64,000 bases of DNA from Neoscytalidium dimidiatum (GCA_037367355.1 CM074702.1:2170001-2234000), one strand, 5' to 3'; shown: positions 33,182 through 45,483, counted from the stretch's first letter. The notes: a model not told the origin generated them from the letters alone. Translations and numbers: made by a program.

Positions 33182-34994
33182 ATGTCCACAACCACCATGC
33201 TGGAAGTTAACAGTAGCAAACATGTCTCGCCGACCCTCGCAGCCCTAGCTACCATAATCCTCCTCCCAATCCTCTACTACGCCCTCCAATCCTACCGCTG
33301 GCACCGCAAATACCGGCTCCCGCCCTCTCTCCCCGGCGCCCTCCCCGTCCTCGGCAACCTGCTCAGCACGCCCACGACCGGGCACGGGCCCTGGGCGCGG
33401 GAATGCGCGCTCCGGCTCGGCGAGATGCACACGGTGCGGTTCGGGCTGACGACGTGGGTGTTCCTGAACCGGTCGGAGCACGTGCGCGCGCTGCTGGAGC
33501 GGCGCGCGCACATCTACTGCTCGCGGCCGCGGTTCCCGTTCACGGGCGAGATCATGAGCGCGGGCTGCCGGATGGTGCTGATGCCGTACGGCGAGCGGTG
33601 GCGGGCGGTGCGGAAGGTGATGCACAACATCCTCTCGACGAGGCAGAAGGACACGTTCAAGCCGTAAGCCACCCACCCAAACCCCCTTCACCCACTCCAC
33701 CGATATTTCCCGCCACGAGAGCAGACGTAAGGTGATGATGATTGCCCGGGGGGAAAGGGAGGTTGACGGGGTTTTTTTTCTTTGAAACTGCTAGGTACCA
33801 GGACCTGGAGAGCAAGCATCTGCTGTGGGACTACCTGCACCAGCCGGACCGCTGGTACAGCGCGAGCGCGCGGTACAGCAACAGCGTCATCATGAGCGTC
33901 GTCTTCGGCCAGCGCATGGACCTGGACAACCCGCAGACCGCCGCCCTGATGGACACCATCGACATGTTCCTCGGCAACCAGCAGCCCGGCACCAACCTCG
34001 TCGACGCCTTCCCCGCCCTCGCCAGCCTGCCCGCCCCGCTGCAGTGGTGGCGCCGCAGGGGCCGGCGCTACTACGACTTCACGCGCGAGGTCTACCGGAA
34101 GGAGCTGGAGGGCGTGAGGGAGCGCATCGCGGGCGGGACCCAGCGCGACTGCTTCGCGAAGGAGTTCCTGCAGACGAAGGAGGCGGAGGCGTTTGGCGAG
34201 ACGCAGACGCTGTTCGTGCTGGGCACGCTGATGGAGGCGGGCACCGACACGAGTAGGCTGACGGTCATCGACATTATCGCCGGCGCCGCGACGTATCCGG
34301 ATTGGGTGGGCAGGGCGAGGGAGCAGCTGGATAAGGTGTGCGGTGCGCAGGCGGAGCGGCTGCCCGGCTGGGATGACAGGGACAACTTGCCGTACATCAC
34401 GGCGGTTGTGAAGGAGGGGTTCAGATGGCGGCCGAATGTTGCGGAGATGGGCGTTCCGACGAGTCTGATCAAGGACGACGAGTACGAGGGGTATCGGTTC
34501 CCAGCTGGGACCGTGTTTACGTGGAATGCCTGGGCGCTGGCGTTGGACCCGAATGAGTATCCAGAGCCGGAGAGATTCTGGCCGGATAGGTTTCTGAATG
34601 GGGATCTAAACAACCCGATGAAGGGGCATTGGGGATTTGGCCCAGGTAAGTCGCATATGCTCAGTTTTGCCCTGTAAGTATCACTAACGTGACCCAGGCC
34701 GGCGCGTATGTGTGGGCTGGAACGTTGGAGAGATGAACGTATGGATTGCGATTGCTCGGCTTCTGTACTGCTTTGACTTCGAAGAAGATCCGGTAAGGGA
34801 CAACTATCTTAACCGTCTAAAGCTCTGCATCTATTGGCTTACACTCCACTTAGAACGAACCAATCGATACAATGAATATCCCTCAACTGAATAAAGGAAA
34901 ACCACCCTTCAAAGTTAATATCAAGCCAAGAAGCGAAAAGCACGCTGACCTCATTCGGCGAGAGTGCGCTGAGGCTGTAAACACCAAGTACTGA
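33182..34994 (+). CDS. Cytochrome P450 monooxygenase
   Basis: Exons 33182-33663, 33795-34645, 34698-34792 and 34854-34994 encode 522 aa. A start at 33197 (ACCACCATG) is equally possible. An N-terminal anchor (LAALATIILLPILYYAL) is followed by PPSLPGALPVLGNLL. The I-helix oxygen motif AGTDT is near residue 309, and the ExxR motif is EGFR near 365. The PERF-like segment is PERFWPDRF, and the heme loop FGPGRRVCVGW (about 438-448) is formed by splicing at 34645/34698. The C-terminus PFKVNIKPRSEKHADLI resembles fungal CYPs near the O-methylsterigmatocystin oxidoreductase type. ER membrane enzyme, haem-thiolate oxidation; substrate unknown. First plus-strand gene of the metabolic block. Confidence 0.95.
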
Positions 34995-35681
34995 AGCGTA
35001 GTTTTGGCACGTGTGGTAATGGTTTACAAATGCAACTACGTCCGCAAGTCCGCTGTACATAAATCCGAAATCCGATCTTTAAGACTTTCGATGATTTCCA
35101 AGATCTCTGTTATAGCAAGTCCAAGCTTCCTAAATGAGGTGAAAGCTACCTGTGAAGGCATAACATACCTTTTGTCCTTCCTATTACACGCAAATAGCCG
35201 GAGCATCATAGGCAGTTGGCAATTTTAAGGTTTACCCTTGCACAATACGGACTCGAAGGATTCGACGGACAAGGCACCGCACTGGCACATCCCCACATTC
35301 CACCCCATGTCCCCAGCTTCAGCCGGGACGCAGCCAAGACCTACTCTATCTCTGGGTTTCAAGAATGCATCGATCGCAAGAAACGCTCGAGGTGGCCCCG
35401 TGCGGGGGAGACCGGGCTGGCCTCAAAACACGGCTCATTCCGCGCAACCCCAGATTTTCCCCAACCGCTCCCCCAGGTTTGATCGACCCCATTTGCACTT
35501 CTGTTAATCGCTCCCCAAAAGTGCCGCCGACTGCCGAACCCCTTAATTGGAGCCACAAATAGGACCTCTTCAGTTAAGTACATGAAAGACGGTCCGCCTT
35601 GCCATATACGCAAGTGAAGCGGGATCTTCTACTCATTCTTGATTCGTCACACCTTCTGTCAACCTCCAGCTTTCCACAAAG
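34995..35681. other. Intergenic, no gene seen
   Basis: Between the P450 stop and the MFS transporter start. Overlapping short frames on both strands at 35216-35613 lack any recognisable motif. Confidence 0.5.
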
Positions 35682-37570
35682 ATGGGGTTTCTCGGCATAC
35701 TGGAAGACAAACACCTCCTACATGTGCCTGCAACAGTAGTCCTTGATGAGCGGCGGGCACAGGAGAACGACCCGAGCAGGGGTGAAGGCTTGAAGCACGG
35801 CAAAGGCAGGCATGCGCACGTCGTGCTGGTACCCCAACCGTAAGCGCTTACAGCGGGAGATGAACAGCCCGCCTGGGCATTTACACTGACGGCCATCTTA
35901 GTTCCGATGATCCTAACGATCCGCTGAACTGGTCGACAACGCAGAAGCTCATCATTGTGTTGATCGTCGGCTTTGGAGCTATTCTCTATGCTGCTACCAT
36001 CTGTAGGTTCAGTCGGCGAGGCTGAAGAATAACTACTGATGGCTTGCAGCCCCACTTCTCAGTCCTGGGCTTGTTGTCATTGCCATGGAGTTCCAGCGTC
36101 CCGTTGGAGACATCACTGTGATATCTGGTTACCGTGAGCACATCTCTTCTCAATACCAATCCGACAGAGCATTGACGCAATACAGTCCTCCTGGTAGTCG
36201 GTGCCACCGGGCCATTTGTGTCGGCCCTTTCCCGTAAATGGGGCAAGAGGCCGTTGTATCTGGCATCATCGATGTTCGGCTTGGTCGGCACTATCATTGG
36301 GTCCTGCGCGAACAACTACGACACGTTACTTGCCGCACGCATCGTGCAAGGCTTCAGCATCTCGGCCTTTGAGAGTTTGATCATCTCCATGATCGGAGAC
36401 TTGTACTTCGTCCACGAGCGTGGCTATTTCATGGCCGTAATGCAGTTCATCCTGGGCGCCGCCTCGAACTTCTCCGCCGTCATCTGCGGGCCCATCACGG
36501 CCAACCTGGGCTGGAAGTACCTCTTCCACATCTTCGTACGCCCCTCCCTGCGTCTTACTGCTTTTGCTGGTCAGTTATTGACTTTTTGTTTTTGTCATGC
36601 AAAGATCCCCTTCGCGGCCGTCGAGACGATCCTCCTGTTCTTCTTCGTCCCCGAGACGCAATACATCCGCGACCGGCGCTACGAACTCGACGAGATCTCT
36701 GACGACGGCGCGGCGCTCGCGCCCAGCGAGAAGCGCGCCGACGACGACGACGCCGCCAAGCACCTCGAGCAGGTGCAATCGCCGCGAGCGTCGATCCCGC
36801 CGCGCAAGACGTTCTGGCAGCAGACGGCCATCTTCACGGGCAGCTACTCGGACGACAACCTGATCCAGCTGGTGGTCGCGCCGTTCGCGGTCTGCCTCAA
36901 CGCGGCGGTGCTCTGGATCGTGGTGGTGTCGGGCATGTCGGTGGCGTGGATCGTGGCGCAGTCGTACGTGATGGCGCAGATCTTCTCGGCGCCGCCGTAC
37001 CTGCTCACGGCGTCCGGGGTGGGGTACCTGTCGCTGGGCCCGTTCGTGGGCGGGCTGCTGGGGGCGCTGTTCATGGGCATGGCGTCGGACCCGCTGATCG
37101 CGTGGGCGTCGCGGCGCAACGGCGGCGTGTACGAGCCCGAGTACCGGCTGCTGGGCATGCTGCCGGGCCTGCTGATGGGCGTCGGGCTGTTCCTGTTCGG
37201 CCACCTGTGCGAGCGCCGGGCCAGCTACTACGCCACCGCGACGGCGCACGGCGTCGACCTGTTCGGCATCCTGTGCGTGGCCATCTCGTCGTCGGCGTAC
37301 GGCATCGACGCGTACCGCGACATGTCGTCGGAGATCTTCATCATCGGGATGGTGTTCAAGAACTTTGTGTTCTACGGGTTCAGCTACTTCGTCAACGACT
37401 GGACGGCGGACGCCGGGCCCGCGCAGGTGTTCTACGTGATGGGCGGGGTCGGGTTCGCGATGGTGGTGTCGACGCCGCCGCTGTTCATCTGGGGCAAGAG
37501 GTACAGGAGCTGGTGGCATAGGCACAACCTGCTGGAGAAGCTGCGTATCAAGACGCATGCCGAGTTCTGA
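35682..37570 (+). CDS. MFS transporter, DHA1-like drug or metabolite exporter
   Basis: Exons 35682-35839, 35902-36002, 36050-36133, 36186-36535 and 36605-37570 give 552 aa. The cytosolic start carries DDPNDPLNWS, the hallmark before TM1 in fungal DHA1-type MFS proteins. RKWGKRPLY is the loop 2-3 motif, followed by RIVQGFSISAFESL and FILGAASNFSAVICGPI. PETQYIRDRRYELDE starts the long central loop. The C-terminal half has six helices and ends in the cytosol. The 69-nt fourth intron is in frame without a stop; removing it joins FHIF to IPFAAVETILLFFFVPE, which fits the family better. It lies between the P450 and the acyl-CoA synthetase, so product export is a reasonable inference. Confidence 0.92.
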
Positions 37571-38337
37571 GGATTGGCGGTGCGCGTCTGTGTGGTGGGT
37601 GCTGGGAGTAGAGGGTCGGGTTGTTCTGTCTGCATTGCTGGTTGGTGATTGGTCAGTATCGATTCCGCAGGGGTTCAAGGAGATGCATGCTGTATACAGT
37701 TGGAAAAGGGAATGAATATGTATAGCACGTGCGGGGCGGTTTCCGGATGATGACATAGACGATGACCGTTGGAGCGGAGACTAAGCGCGAGTCAGCTGTG
37801 CGGTTCACTACCGGGTCGATGGCGCCGGGCTTGCATGTAAGCTGTGGGGTAGGAATGCGGGGGCGGCTCGCTGGCTGGTGATGCGTTCCCAATCGACGTG
37901 CGCCACCAACAAACCCGACGACGGAGCGGAAGAGCCAAGCCTATTCTACGCACCTACAGGCTCAGGCGGCTCTTCGGCAGCAGATTACTAAGAGCTCCAG
38001 GGCCTTACGGACGTACCAAACCTTGAGCTTATCGCATCTCGAGCAGCTCCACCGATCGCCTTTAGCGAATCCGACGGTTAGAAGTAAGAAAGCGAAGTCA
38101 AGGGTCTGGGCAGCAGAATGCGAGGCCCGGATGATGTGACAGGCCGGCCGGCGTGATTGGTTTCCCTGCTGGCCGATGGCGAGTGGCCAGTGTGACGACC
38201 CTGAACCGAGGAATCAGAATCCTGTCAGCACCTCCGCTACTTAGCCAGCTCCACCATCACCACCATGCCGCTGCTCGCTGGGCCCCCGCCTCTCCCACTG
38301 CCCTCCCTCCTGTCAAGAGCATTGGCGCCTCCCTGAC
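37571..38337. other. Intergenic, no gene seen
   Basis: MFS 3' end and acyl-CoA synthetase promoter. Shadow frames of the MFS gene extend into it, but nothing independent is supported. Confidence 0.5.
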
Positions 38338-40622
38338 ATGTCTGGTACAGCAGCATGCCCATCTGAACCCCGAAACCACCGTGTCACCCCGCGCTGACAC
38401 TTTTCTTGTCTCTAGTGCTGCCCATTGCCGCTGCAGCGGCCGGCGCCGCCAGTCTCGCAGCCTACCTCAATGCCAAGTTCCACATTGCCCATGACCTGCG
38501 CAATGAGCTCATGGCCCCCTATGCCATCGTCTACACCCTCCTTCGCCAGCGCAAGAACCGCCTGCTCAACTACCACGTTCTCGAAGAGCAAGCCCAGCGG
38601 CAGCCAGAACACCCGTTCCTGATCTTCAACGCCAGTGCCGGCCCCGACAGGCGAGAATGGACCTACGAGCAGTTCCTGACCGACGTGCGCAAGGCCGCCA
38701 ACTGGCTGAAGGACGACCTGGGCGTTAAGATGGGCGAGATTGTCGCTCTGGACGGCCAGAACAGCCCCGAATACATGATCCTGTGGTTCGCCCTGGACGC
38801 TCTTGGTGCCGTGCCGAGCTTCATTAACTGCAATCTGACCAGCAAGGCCCTGATCCACTGTGTGACGGTAAGTCTTGGCCAACTTTTGTCACCTCGTGGT
38901 TGGTCGGCTGCGTGCTGACACGCGTACTCACCTGTACCTGCAGCTCTGCGAAAGCCGGTACCTGCTCTGCGACGCCGAGACAAAACACCTGGTTGAGCCG
39001 CACGAGGACGAGCTCAAGAAATCCGGGGTACGTATTCAAAGAACATACCAAAAAAAAAAAAAAACGACCCCCCAAACGACCCCACAAACTCAACTTCAAC
39101 GGGCCAACCCCCCCAAAGCAAGCTGACCCCTTCCGGCCCACCAGGTCCGCACCATCTACTTCGACACCACCCTCACGACCACCCTCACCAATCCGGCCCC
39201 GATCCCCGCGTCCCTCACCTCCGCCCTCCAGCCCACCGACCTCCGCTGCCTCATCTACACCTCCGGCACGACCGGCCTCCCCAAAGCCACGCAGATCAGC
39301 ACGCTCCGCGACCTCGTCTTCGGGCACGTCGTGGCCTTCACCCTGCGCCTGTCGCCCTCGTCGCGCATGTACACGTGCATGCCGCTCTACCACGTGGCCG
39401 CGCACGCGCTCTGCACGCTCGCCATCCTGCACGCCGGCGGCACCGTCGTGCTGGGCCGCCGCTTCTCGCACCGCACCTTCTGGCCCGACGTCGTCCGCGG
39501 CCGCGCCACGGCCGTCCAGTACGTCGGCGAGCTGTGCCGCTACCTGATGAACGCGCCGCCGTCGCCGCTCGACCGCGCGCACGCCGTCGACATGGCCTGG
39601 GGCAACGGCATGCGCCCGGACATCTGGGAGCCGTTCAGGCAGCGCTTCGGCGTCCGCACCGTCGCCGAGCTGTACGGCGCCACCGACGGCCTGACCAGCG
39701 CCATCAACCAGAACCGCGGCCACTTCACGCGCCACGCGGTCGCGCTGCGCGGCGCGCTGTGGCGCTGGCGGAACCGGCGCACGATCGCGTTCGTGCGCGT
39801 GGACAAGGAGGGTGGGGATGAGATTGCGAGGGGCCGCGACGGGTGGGCCGTGAGGTGTGCCGAGGGCGAGCCCGGCGAGATGCTGGTGAAGATGGATCCG
39901 AGGTTGCCGGATGACGGGTTCACGGGGTACTATCGGAACGCGGGGGCGGGGAATAAGAGGAAGGTGGCGGACGTGTTTGAGAAGGGGGATCTGTGAGTTA
40001 TTCCTTTTTCTTTTTTTTTCCCTCCCCTCTCTTTCTCTCTGTGTGTGTGGGTCTCTCTCTCACAATCAGCTCTGGGCGATCGAGCATACCGGGGGTGACT
40101 GACGGGGGGAACAACAGGTGGTTCCGATCCGGGGACATGCTGCGCCTCGACGGCGAGGGCCGCCTCTACTTCGTCGACCGCCTCGGCGACACTTTCCGCT
40201 GGAAGTCCGAGAACGTATCGACGAACGAGGTCTCGGACGTGGTCGGCGCGCACCCGCACGTTGCGGAGGCGAACGTGTACGGTGTCGCGGTGCCCCATGC
40301 GGACGGCCGTGCCGGCGCCGCCGCCATCACGCTGGTCGAGGGCGTCGACGAGAACTCCGCCGATTTCGCCGGCCTGGCCAAGCACGTGCTGGACGCGCTG
40401 CCGAGGTACGCGGTGCCGATTTTCTTGAGAGTAACGCCTAGGCTGGATTACACCGGGACGTTGAAGATGCAGAAAGGTAGATTGCGGGAAGAAGGTATTG
40501 ATGTCGAGAAGGTGAGGGGCAGCGGGGATCGATTGTATTGGCTGCCGCCGCACGGGGACCGATACGTCGTGTTTGGGGAGGAGGAGTGGAGAAGATTGCA
40601 GGATGGCAGTGTGAAGTTGTGA
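38338..40622 (+). CDS. FATP/FAT1-type very-long-chain acyl-CoA synthetase
   Basis: Five exons fit: 38338-38344 (only 7 nt), 38416-38867, 38944-39027, 39145-39992 and 40118-40622, giving 631 aa. The start gives MSVLPIAAAAAGAASLAAYL, the membrane-anchored N-terminus typical of fungal FATP proteins; no other ATG keeps the frame. The AMP-binding motif IYTSGTTGLPKA is near residue 217, with PLYHVAAHALC and YGATDG (about 357). FRSGDMLRLDGEGRLYFVDRLGDTFRWKSENVST (in two parts, about 466-500) is the VLACS signature. It activates a carboxylic acid with ATP and CoA. Near the P450, SDRs and hydrolase it could activate a pathway acid. Housekeeping lipid activation is the alternative. Confidence 0.92.
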
Positions 40623-41252
40623 TTCGGGAGGGGTTGCATAGAGTACATACAGGTATGTCACTATTAACGTCTAGTGCCAAGCTTGGGGTAAGACCAAGAC
40701 TAAGACTAAGACGGTGTGGAGGCCGAGAAAAGAGTTAGAAATCTTGGCAAGACCGTTGGATTACTCGCCAAGTGTTCCGCGGATGGACGACTGTCGGTTA
40801 ATTCTTACGTCCTAGAAGAAACACAATTCGCTGTGCTTGAGTCTTCAGAATATGTGTCGTCTCTTCCAGATATGTACTCATGCTTATCCCATGGTCCGCT
40901 CGGATTTGCACTGGATCTTTCAGATCATTCTCGGCCAGCCTGCGTCTTTGCTGAGCCCTCTCGATTGAATTTACCATTAACAAGCATTAACCTGTTCTAC
41001 GATTCCACAGCTCTTTGTCTCCGGTCCAGAGTGGAGCAATTGCCACCACACTATTTTCTTCATCGTAATAGGTGTGACAGATCCTTTGTGTGGTGCTGTT
41101 GCTGGGCAACGCCAGCTGTCTGATCCTTTGTTGCGCTCGTGTACAGATAAGCCGTAGCAACCCACCATACTTTTTTGCAGTAACTAACTCGTAAATTCTC
41201 CAAATTGTCGTTCTTTCAAGAAATTGCTCTCCTTGATACCTTATTTTCTACC
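40623..41252. other. Intergenic, no gene seen
   Basis: No convincing frame. GACTAAGACTAAGAC near 40695 is a short 9-bp repeat. Confidence 0.5.
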
Positions 41253-41665
41253 ATGCAGTTTCCCTCTGCCGCTATTTTCCTATCCCTGGGGTTTCTTACC
41301 GCCGCCGTACCAACGCCGGAAAGCTCGGATATTCTCGTCCCCGCCATCGACTCCGCTTCATCCGTACACAACGCCGATTTCGACGCCTTATCCGTTGATA
41401 AGCGCAGCCCACGATTTGCGGTAGTCACTGTTTGCAGCGTGGTAAGTGTGAGATCGTCCGGAACGCACCCGACGTATGCTACAACTATGTCGGATTCTGG
41501 AATGACCGCATCTCCAGCATCTGGGTGAGCGAGAAAGCCGTCTGCGACGTCTTCCTGGACGGCAATTGCAGGGGTTCGTCGACCTGGTTCAACTCGTATG
41601 GCATCCCGGACTTGGCGGTAAGAGGGTTGAGCAAGAAGATATCGAGCATCAGATGCCGCTATTGA
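41253..41665 (+). CDS. Small secreted beta/gamma-crystallin-like protein, possibly frameshifted
   Basis: The start MQFPSAAIFLSLGFLTAAVP is a signal peptide, followed by an acidic pro-region with a Kex2-type site (SVDKR) and FAVVTVCS. The second half (RGKCEIV, GFWNDRISSIWV, CDVFLDGNCRGSS, DLAVRGLSKKISSIRC) lies in another frame and ends at 41665. GKCE...NDRISSI...C...GNC...SSIRC is the cysteine and aromatic pattern of fungal beta/gamma-crystallin-like secreted proteins. Two readings exist. An intron 41364-41437 (GTACAC...TTTGCAG) gives 112 aa but removes the first domain strand. Alternatively a short deletion near 41437 broke the frame, since AVVTVCS would pair well with RGKCEIV. I lean slightly to the deletion. 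Confidence 0.55.
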
Positions 41666-42355
41666 GGCGGGGCGTCAGTGCCCTGATCCCGGCGAGCATC
41701 CAGCTGCCCCAGATCGGTACGGTGTGCCGGCATACCTAACGCGAGCCCCGATTCCAGATCAAGTAAGGGTTTGGGCGGAAAGATCGGTACCCCAGCCATC
41801 AGCACTCTAAAAACAGAGCACCGGGAGGCTGGTGTCACGCTATTATTTTCTCCAGCCTTCTCTCCGACTCGTGTTGTTTGCCGTTCGGAGCTAGTGGGTC
41901 GTAGTTTTCCACAGCCACGCCAAGGCCGCGTCAGCACTTCCGACAGCTCGCTCGTCCGCCCTCTGGCCAGCATGCGTGTTTGCCTCAGACACCTGCGCAA
42001 ACGGACCCACCGAAACAAACACGCCACCAGTGGTCAGTCGCCGCGCCTCTTCGAATATGGCGCGTATCACACCGCGAATTAGCTGCTTTCTCCCTAGCCT
42101 CAGTCGTCACGGCGGCCGTGCTTCTCGCCGGTCCCTGTAGATATAGAAGCAATCGCATCCACATTCTTCAGGCCCTTCTCTATTTGCACACAACTTGACT
42201 CCATTCTGCTCGCTCTTCCAGTCGCTTCTCATCACGTTCGCTTCCGACCAGGTGCGACATTCTGTCCACCACCATCCAGCTTCCACATACAGCCGGGCAT
42301 CCGCGCTTTACCAAAAGAGGCAATAACTGCACCGCACAAACACTACAGCATCACC
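41666..42355. other. Intergenic, no gene seen
   Basis: CT-rich from about 42200 up to the GH16 start, as in many fungal 5' UTRs. No frame supported. Confidence 0.5.
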
Positions 42356-43689
42356 ATGCCGTCACACCCCTTCTCCTACACTGCAGCAAGCTTCGCGGCA
42401 ACACTACTTCTTCTCCCCTTCGCCACCGCTCAAACATACTCCAGCTGCAACCCCACCGACTCGTCCGACTTCCCCTGCCCGGCCGACACTGGGCTGTGCC
42501 AATCCACCGTTTTCGAAACGGACTTCACGACCGGGGACAACAGCAGCTGGCACAGCCTAGCGGGTACTGTGTCATACACAGATTCCGGGGCCGAGTTCAC
42601 GATTGCCAAACGGGGCGATGCGCCGACGATTGAGACGGACTTTTACATTTTCTATGGCAAGGTCGAGGTGACGATGAAGTCGGCGCCGGGGACGGGCATC
42701 GTCAGCTCGATCGTGATCGAAAGCAACGATCTGGACGAGATCGACTGGGTAAGCGCGCGCACCATCCCTCCCAGCAAGCACAAGAAATAAAAAAAAATTA
42801 AAAAAAAAATGGGGGATACACTTGACCCTCAGTGAGACAAAGACGCTGACCCCCCAATCCTCCGCAGGAATTCCTCGGCGGCGAAGACACGATGGTGCAG
42901 TCCAACTACTTCGGCAAGGGCAACACGACGTCGTACGACCGCGAGGCCGAGCACGCGGTGGCGACGCCCGAGGAGACGTCGCACACGTACACGATCGACT
43001 GGACCGAGTCGCGGATCGAGTGGTCCATCGACGGCACGGCGGTGCGCACGCTCGCGTACGCGGACGCGGTCGGCGGCGCCAACTTCCCGCAGACGCCCGC
43101 CACCGTGCGCCTGGGCATCTGGGCCGGCGGCGACGAGGACAACTCGTACTGGACGCGCGTGTGGGCGGGCGGCAACACCACGTACAGCGCCGCCGCCGGC
43201 ATGCCCTGGACCATGACCGTCGAGAAGGTCAGCATCACGAACTACAATCCCGCGAGCAGCTACAACTACACGGACACCACCGGCAGCTCGGATAGCATCG
43301 CGCTGATCGGGACGAGCTGCAATGACACGTCGACGTCGACGTCGACGACGACGACGACGACTAGTAGCAGCAGTAGCACTGCGAGCAGCACTGGTAGCAC
43401 TAGCGTTGCTAGCAGTTCTAGCATTGCTAGCAGCACAGGTAGCACTGGCAGCATTGGCAGCACTAGCAGTACTGGCAGCACCAGTGGTACAAGCAGCAGT
43501 GCTACAGTGGCGAGCGCAGCAGCCGTGTCGACGCCGGGTAGTTCCGATGCGGGCACGCCGATTTCGACGCCTACTCCGACGCCGACACCGTCGTCAGGGA
43601 GCTACTCTAGCGGAGGCGTTGAGAGAGTGAGCGGCAGTTTGAGGGAGTTCCTGTTTGGAAGCTTCTTTGTTGTATTGCTTTTGCTATAA
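42356..43689 (+). CDS. Crh-type GH16 cell-wall transglycosylase, GPI-anchored
   Basis: Exons 42356-42748 and 42868-43689 (intron 119 nt) encode 404 aa. The signal peptide ends at ATAQTYSSC. The catalytic DEIDWE (residues 127-132; nucleophile Glu128, acid/base Glu132) is completed by the splice, giving DEIDWEFLGGED. TYTIDWTESRIEWSIDG and RLGIWAGGDEDN follow. After about residue 290 comes a Ser/Thr/Gly-rich stalk, then a hydrophobic C-terminus (LFGSFFVVLLLL) typical of GPI addition. Crh enzymes link chitin to beta-1,6/1,3-glucan in the wall. No chitin-binding CBM18 is seen. The stalk is encoded by AGC/ACT and GACGTC repeats, likely variable in length. Confidence 0.93.
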
Positions 43690-44198
43690 ACCTAATGCCG
43701 GTTACGAATTGGAATGGAAGGGAACCTAGGCGGCACTGGATGCCAGACGAAAAAGGGATGTGCTGAAGGTTGAGCTGTAGATTAGTCATTAAGACGTTTG
43801 TACGTTATGCTTCTTCTGGTTTATGAGAATCAACAAGGTCCAGCAGTCGGCTAGATGATAATAAGGTTCAGATCCTGCAAGGATGAGACAGTGAGGAGGT
43901 TGTTATGTCGGAGAAGAAGTCCGAGAGGCACTCGGCGAATGACGACAGCCCGAAAGGCCGAGACCGGCCGTCATCGGGGGTTTCCGACCGTCTCGCCCCT
44001 CCTCCCCGCAATCCCTTCTCTTGTCGCAATTACAAACCGACATCTTCCGCGATAGGAGACCTCCGACCACCTCGCGCCGCTTCGCACATATATAAAGCTC
44101 AATCGAGGACATCCCCAACAACTCAACTACAAAGCCTATTGCAGACGATTTGACTTGCCGTCACACTGAATCATCTCGAGAAAAAAAAAATCTTGAAA
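43690..44198. other. Intergenic, no gene seen
   Basis: GH16 3' end and dioxygenase promoter; ACATATATAAAGC near 44087-44099 is a TATA-like site about 100 bp before the start. Confidence 0.5.
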
Positions 44199-45483
44199 AT
44201 GCCGCACTCAGTCTCTACCCCGTCAGTCCAGCCTATTCCCAAGGCTCCCGGCTCCGACGTGGACTTCGGTGCCATAGTAACTGGTCTCGATGTCGAAAAC
44301 CTTAGCGGTAAGTAGCAGAACAGAATCTGCAAACGGTATACAGCAAAAATGGGTTTCTACACGTAAAACAAGGGTGCACTCCGGGGAGCGGTAACCACCT
44401 TGGGTAAGTAAGACTCCAAACTCACAGCATATATCCAGCAGCCGGCTGACACCTTCTCCCACAGATGCCGACTTCGCCTTCCTCCACGACGCCCTCTACA
44501 AGCACAGCGTCATCGTCATCAAATCCACGCCCACCCTCTCCCCCAAAGCCCAGTACGAGCTCACCCGCCGCTTCGACCCCTCGGTCACCACCTACGGCCA
44601 CGGCAAGACGCTCGACACCAAGCGCTCCGTCCTGCACCCGGACCTCAAAACCATCCCGCACCAGCCCCAGGTCCAAGTCATCGGCAACGGGCACGTCGCG
44701 AGCTACGAAGGCCTGACGGACATCCGCCTCAAGCACCCGCACCACGCAACCTTCCACGCGACGCGCATCCCGCCCGCCGAGGACCTCGACTTCACGCGCT
44801 TCTACCGCTGGCACATCGACGCCGCGCTGTACGCGCTGCACCCGCCGCGCGTGACGAGCCTGCTGGCCGTGCGCGTGCCCAAGGGCCGCCGGCAGACGTG
44901 CCGCTACGACGACGGCTCCGGCGACGCGCTCGCCGTCCCGCTCGGCACCACCGCCTTCGTCAGCGGCTACCGCATGTACGACCTGCTGCCCGACGCCGAC
45001 AAGGCGTTCGCGCGCGCCGCCCGCGTCGAGTACGCGCCGCACCCGTACGTCTGGATGAGCGGCGCCCGCTCGCGCCCGACCGGCCTGGGCCTGCTGTCCG
45101 AAGGCAAGGAGGTCCCCGACGCGGAGCTGCCGCCCGTCGAGCGCGACAAGATCGCCGTGCTGCCCATGTGCTGGCGCAACCCGGTGACCGGCCGGCTGGC
45201 GCTGCAGGTCCATCCGAGCGCGGCGAGGCGGATCCATTGCGGCGACGGGCGAGTGATTGACGACTTGGAGGAGGTGCGCGATGTCATATACAGGATGCAG
45301 CGCCCCGCGATCGCGCCGCGCTTCGTGTACCCGCATGATTGGGAGGAGGGCGACCTGGTGCTGTTCAACAACCATGGCGTCATCCACTCGGTTGTGGGCG
45401 CGTTCGCCGAGGACGAGGTGAGGTTGTTCAGGCAATGCAACTTGGCGGCGAGTGCGCCGCCGGTCGGGCCAGATGACGAGTAG
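44199..45483 (+). CDS. TauD/TfdA-family Fe(II)/2-oxoglutarate dioxygenase
   Basis: Exons 44199-44307 and 44465-45483 (intron 157 nt) give 375 aa. The metal triad is complete: WHID (His and Asp, about residues 152-155) and HGVIHS with distal His (about 341). A 2-oxoglutarate-binding Arg lies in LFRQCN (about 358). GSDVDFGAIVTGLDVENLS at the N-terminus is the usual entry to the jelly roll. LAVRVPKGRRQTCRYDDGSG and FVSGYRMYDLLPD are as in fungal TauD-like proteins. These hydroxylate or cleave small acids, including taurine, xanthine-like or aryloxy compounds; the substrate cannot be told. It closes the right side of the metabolic block. Confidence 0.92.

Noticed and set aside
36575..37756. 393-codon minus-strand frame opposite the MFS gene
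   Set aside because: His/Arg-rich shadow of a GC-rich coding exon on the other strand.
38824..39735. 303-codon minus-strand frame opposite the acyl-CoA synthetase
   Set aside because: Composition is that of an antisense shadow; the plus strand has clear AMP-binding motifs.
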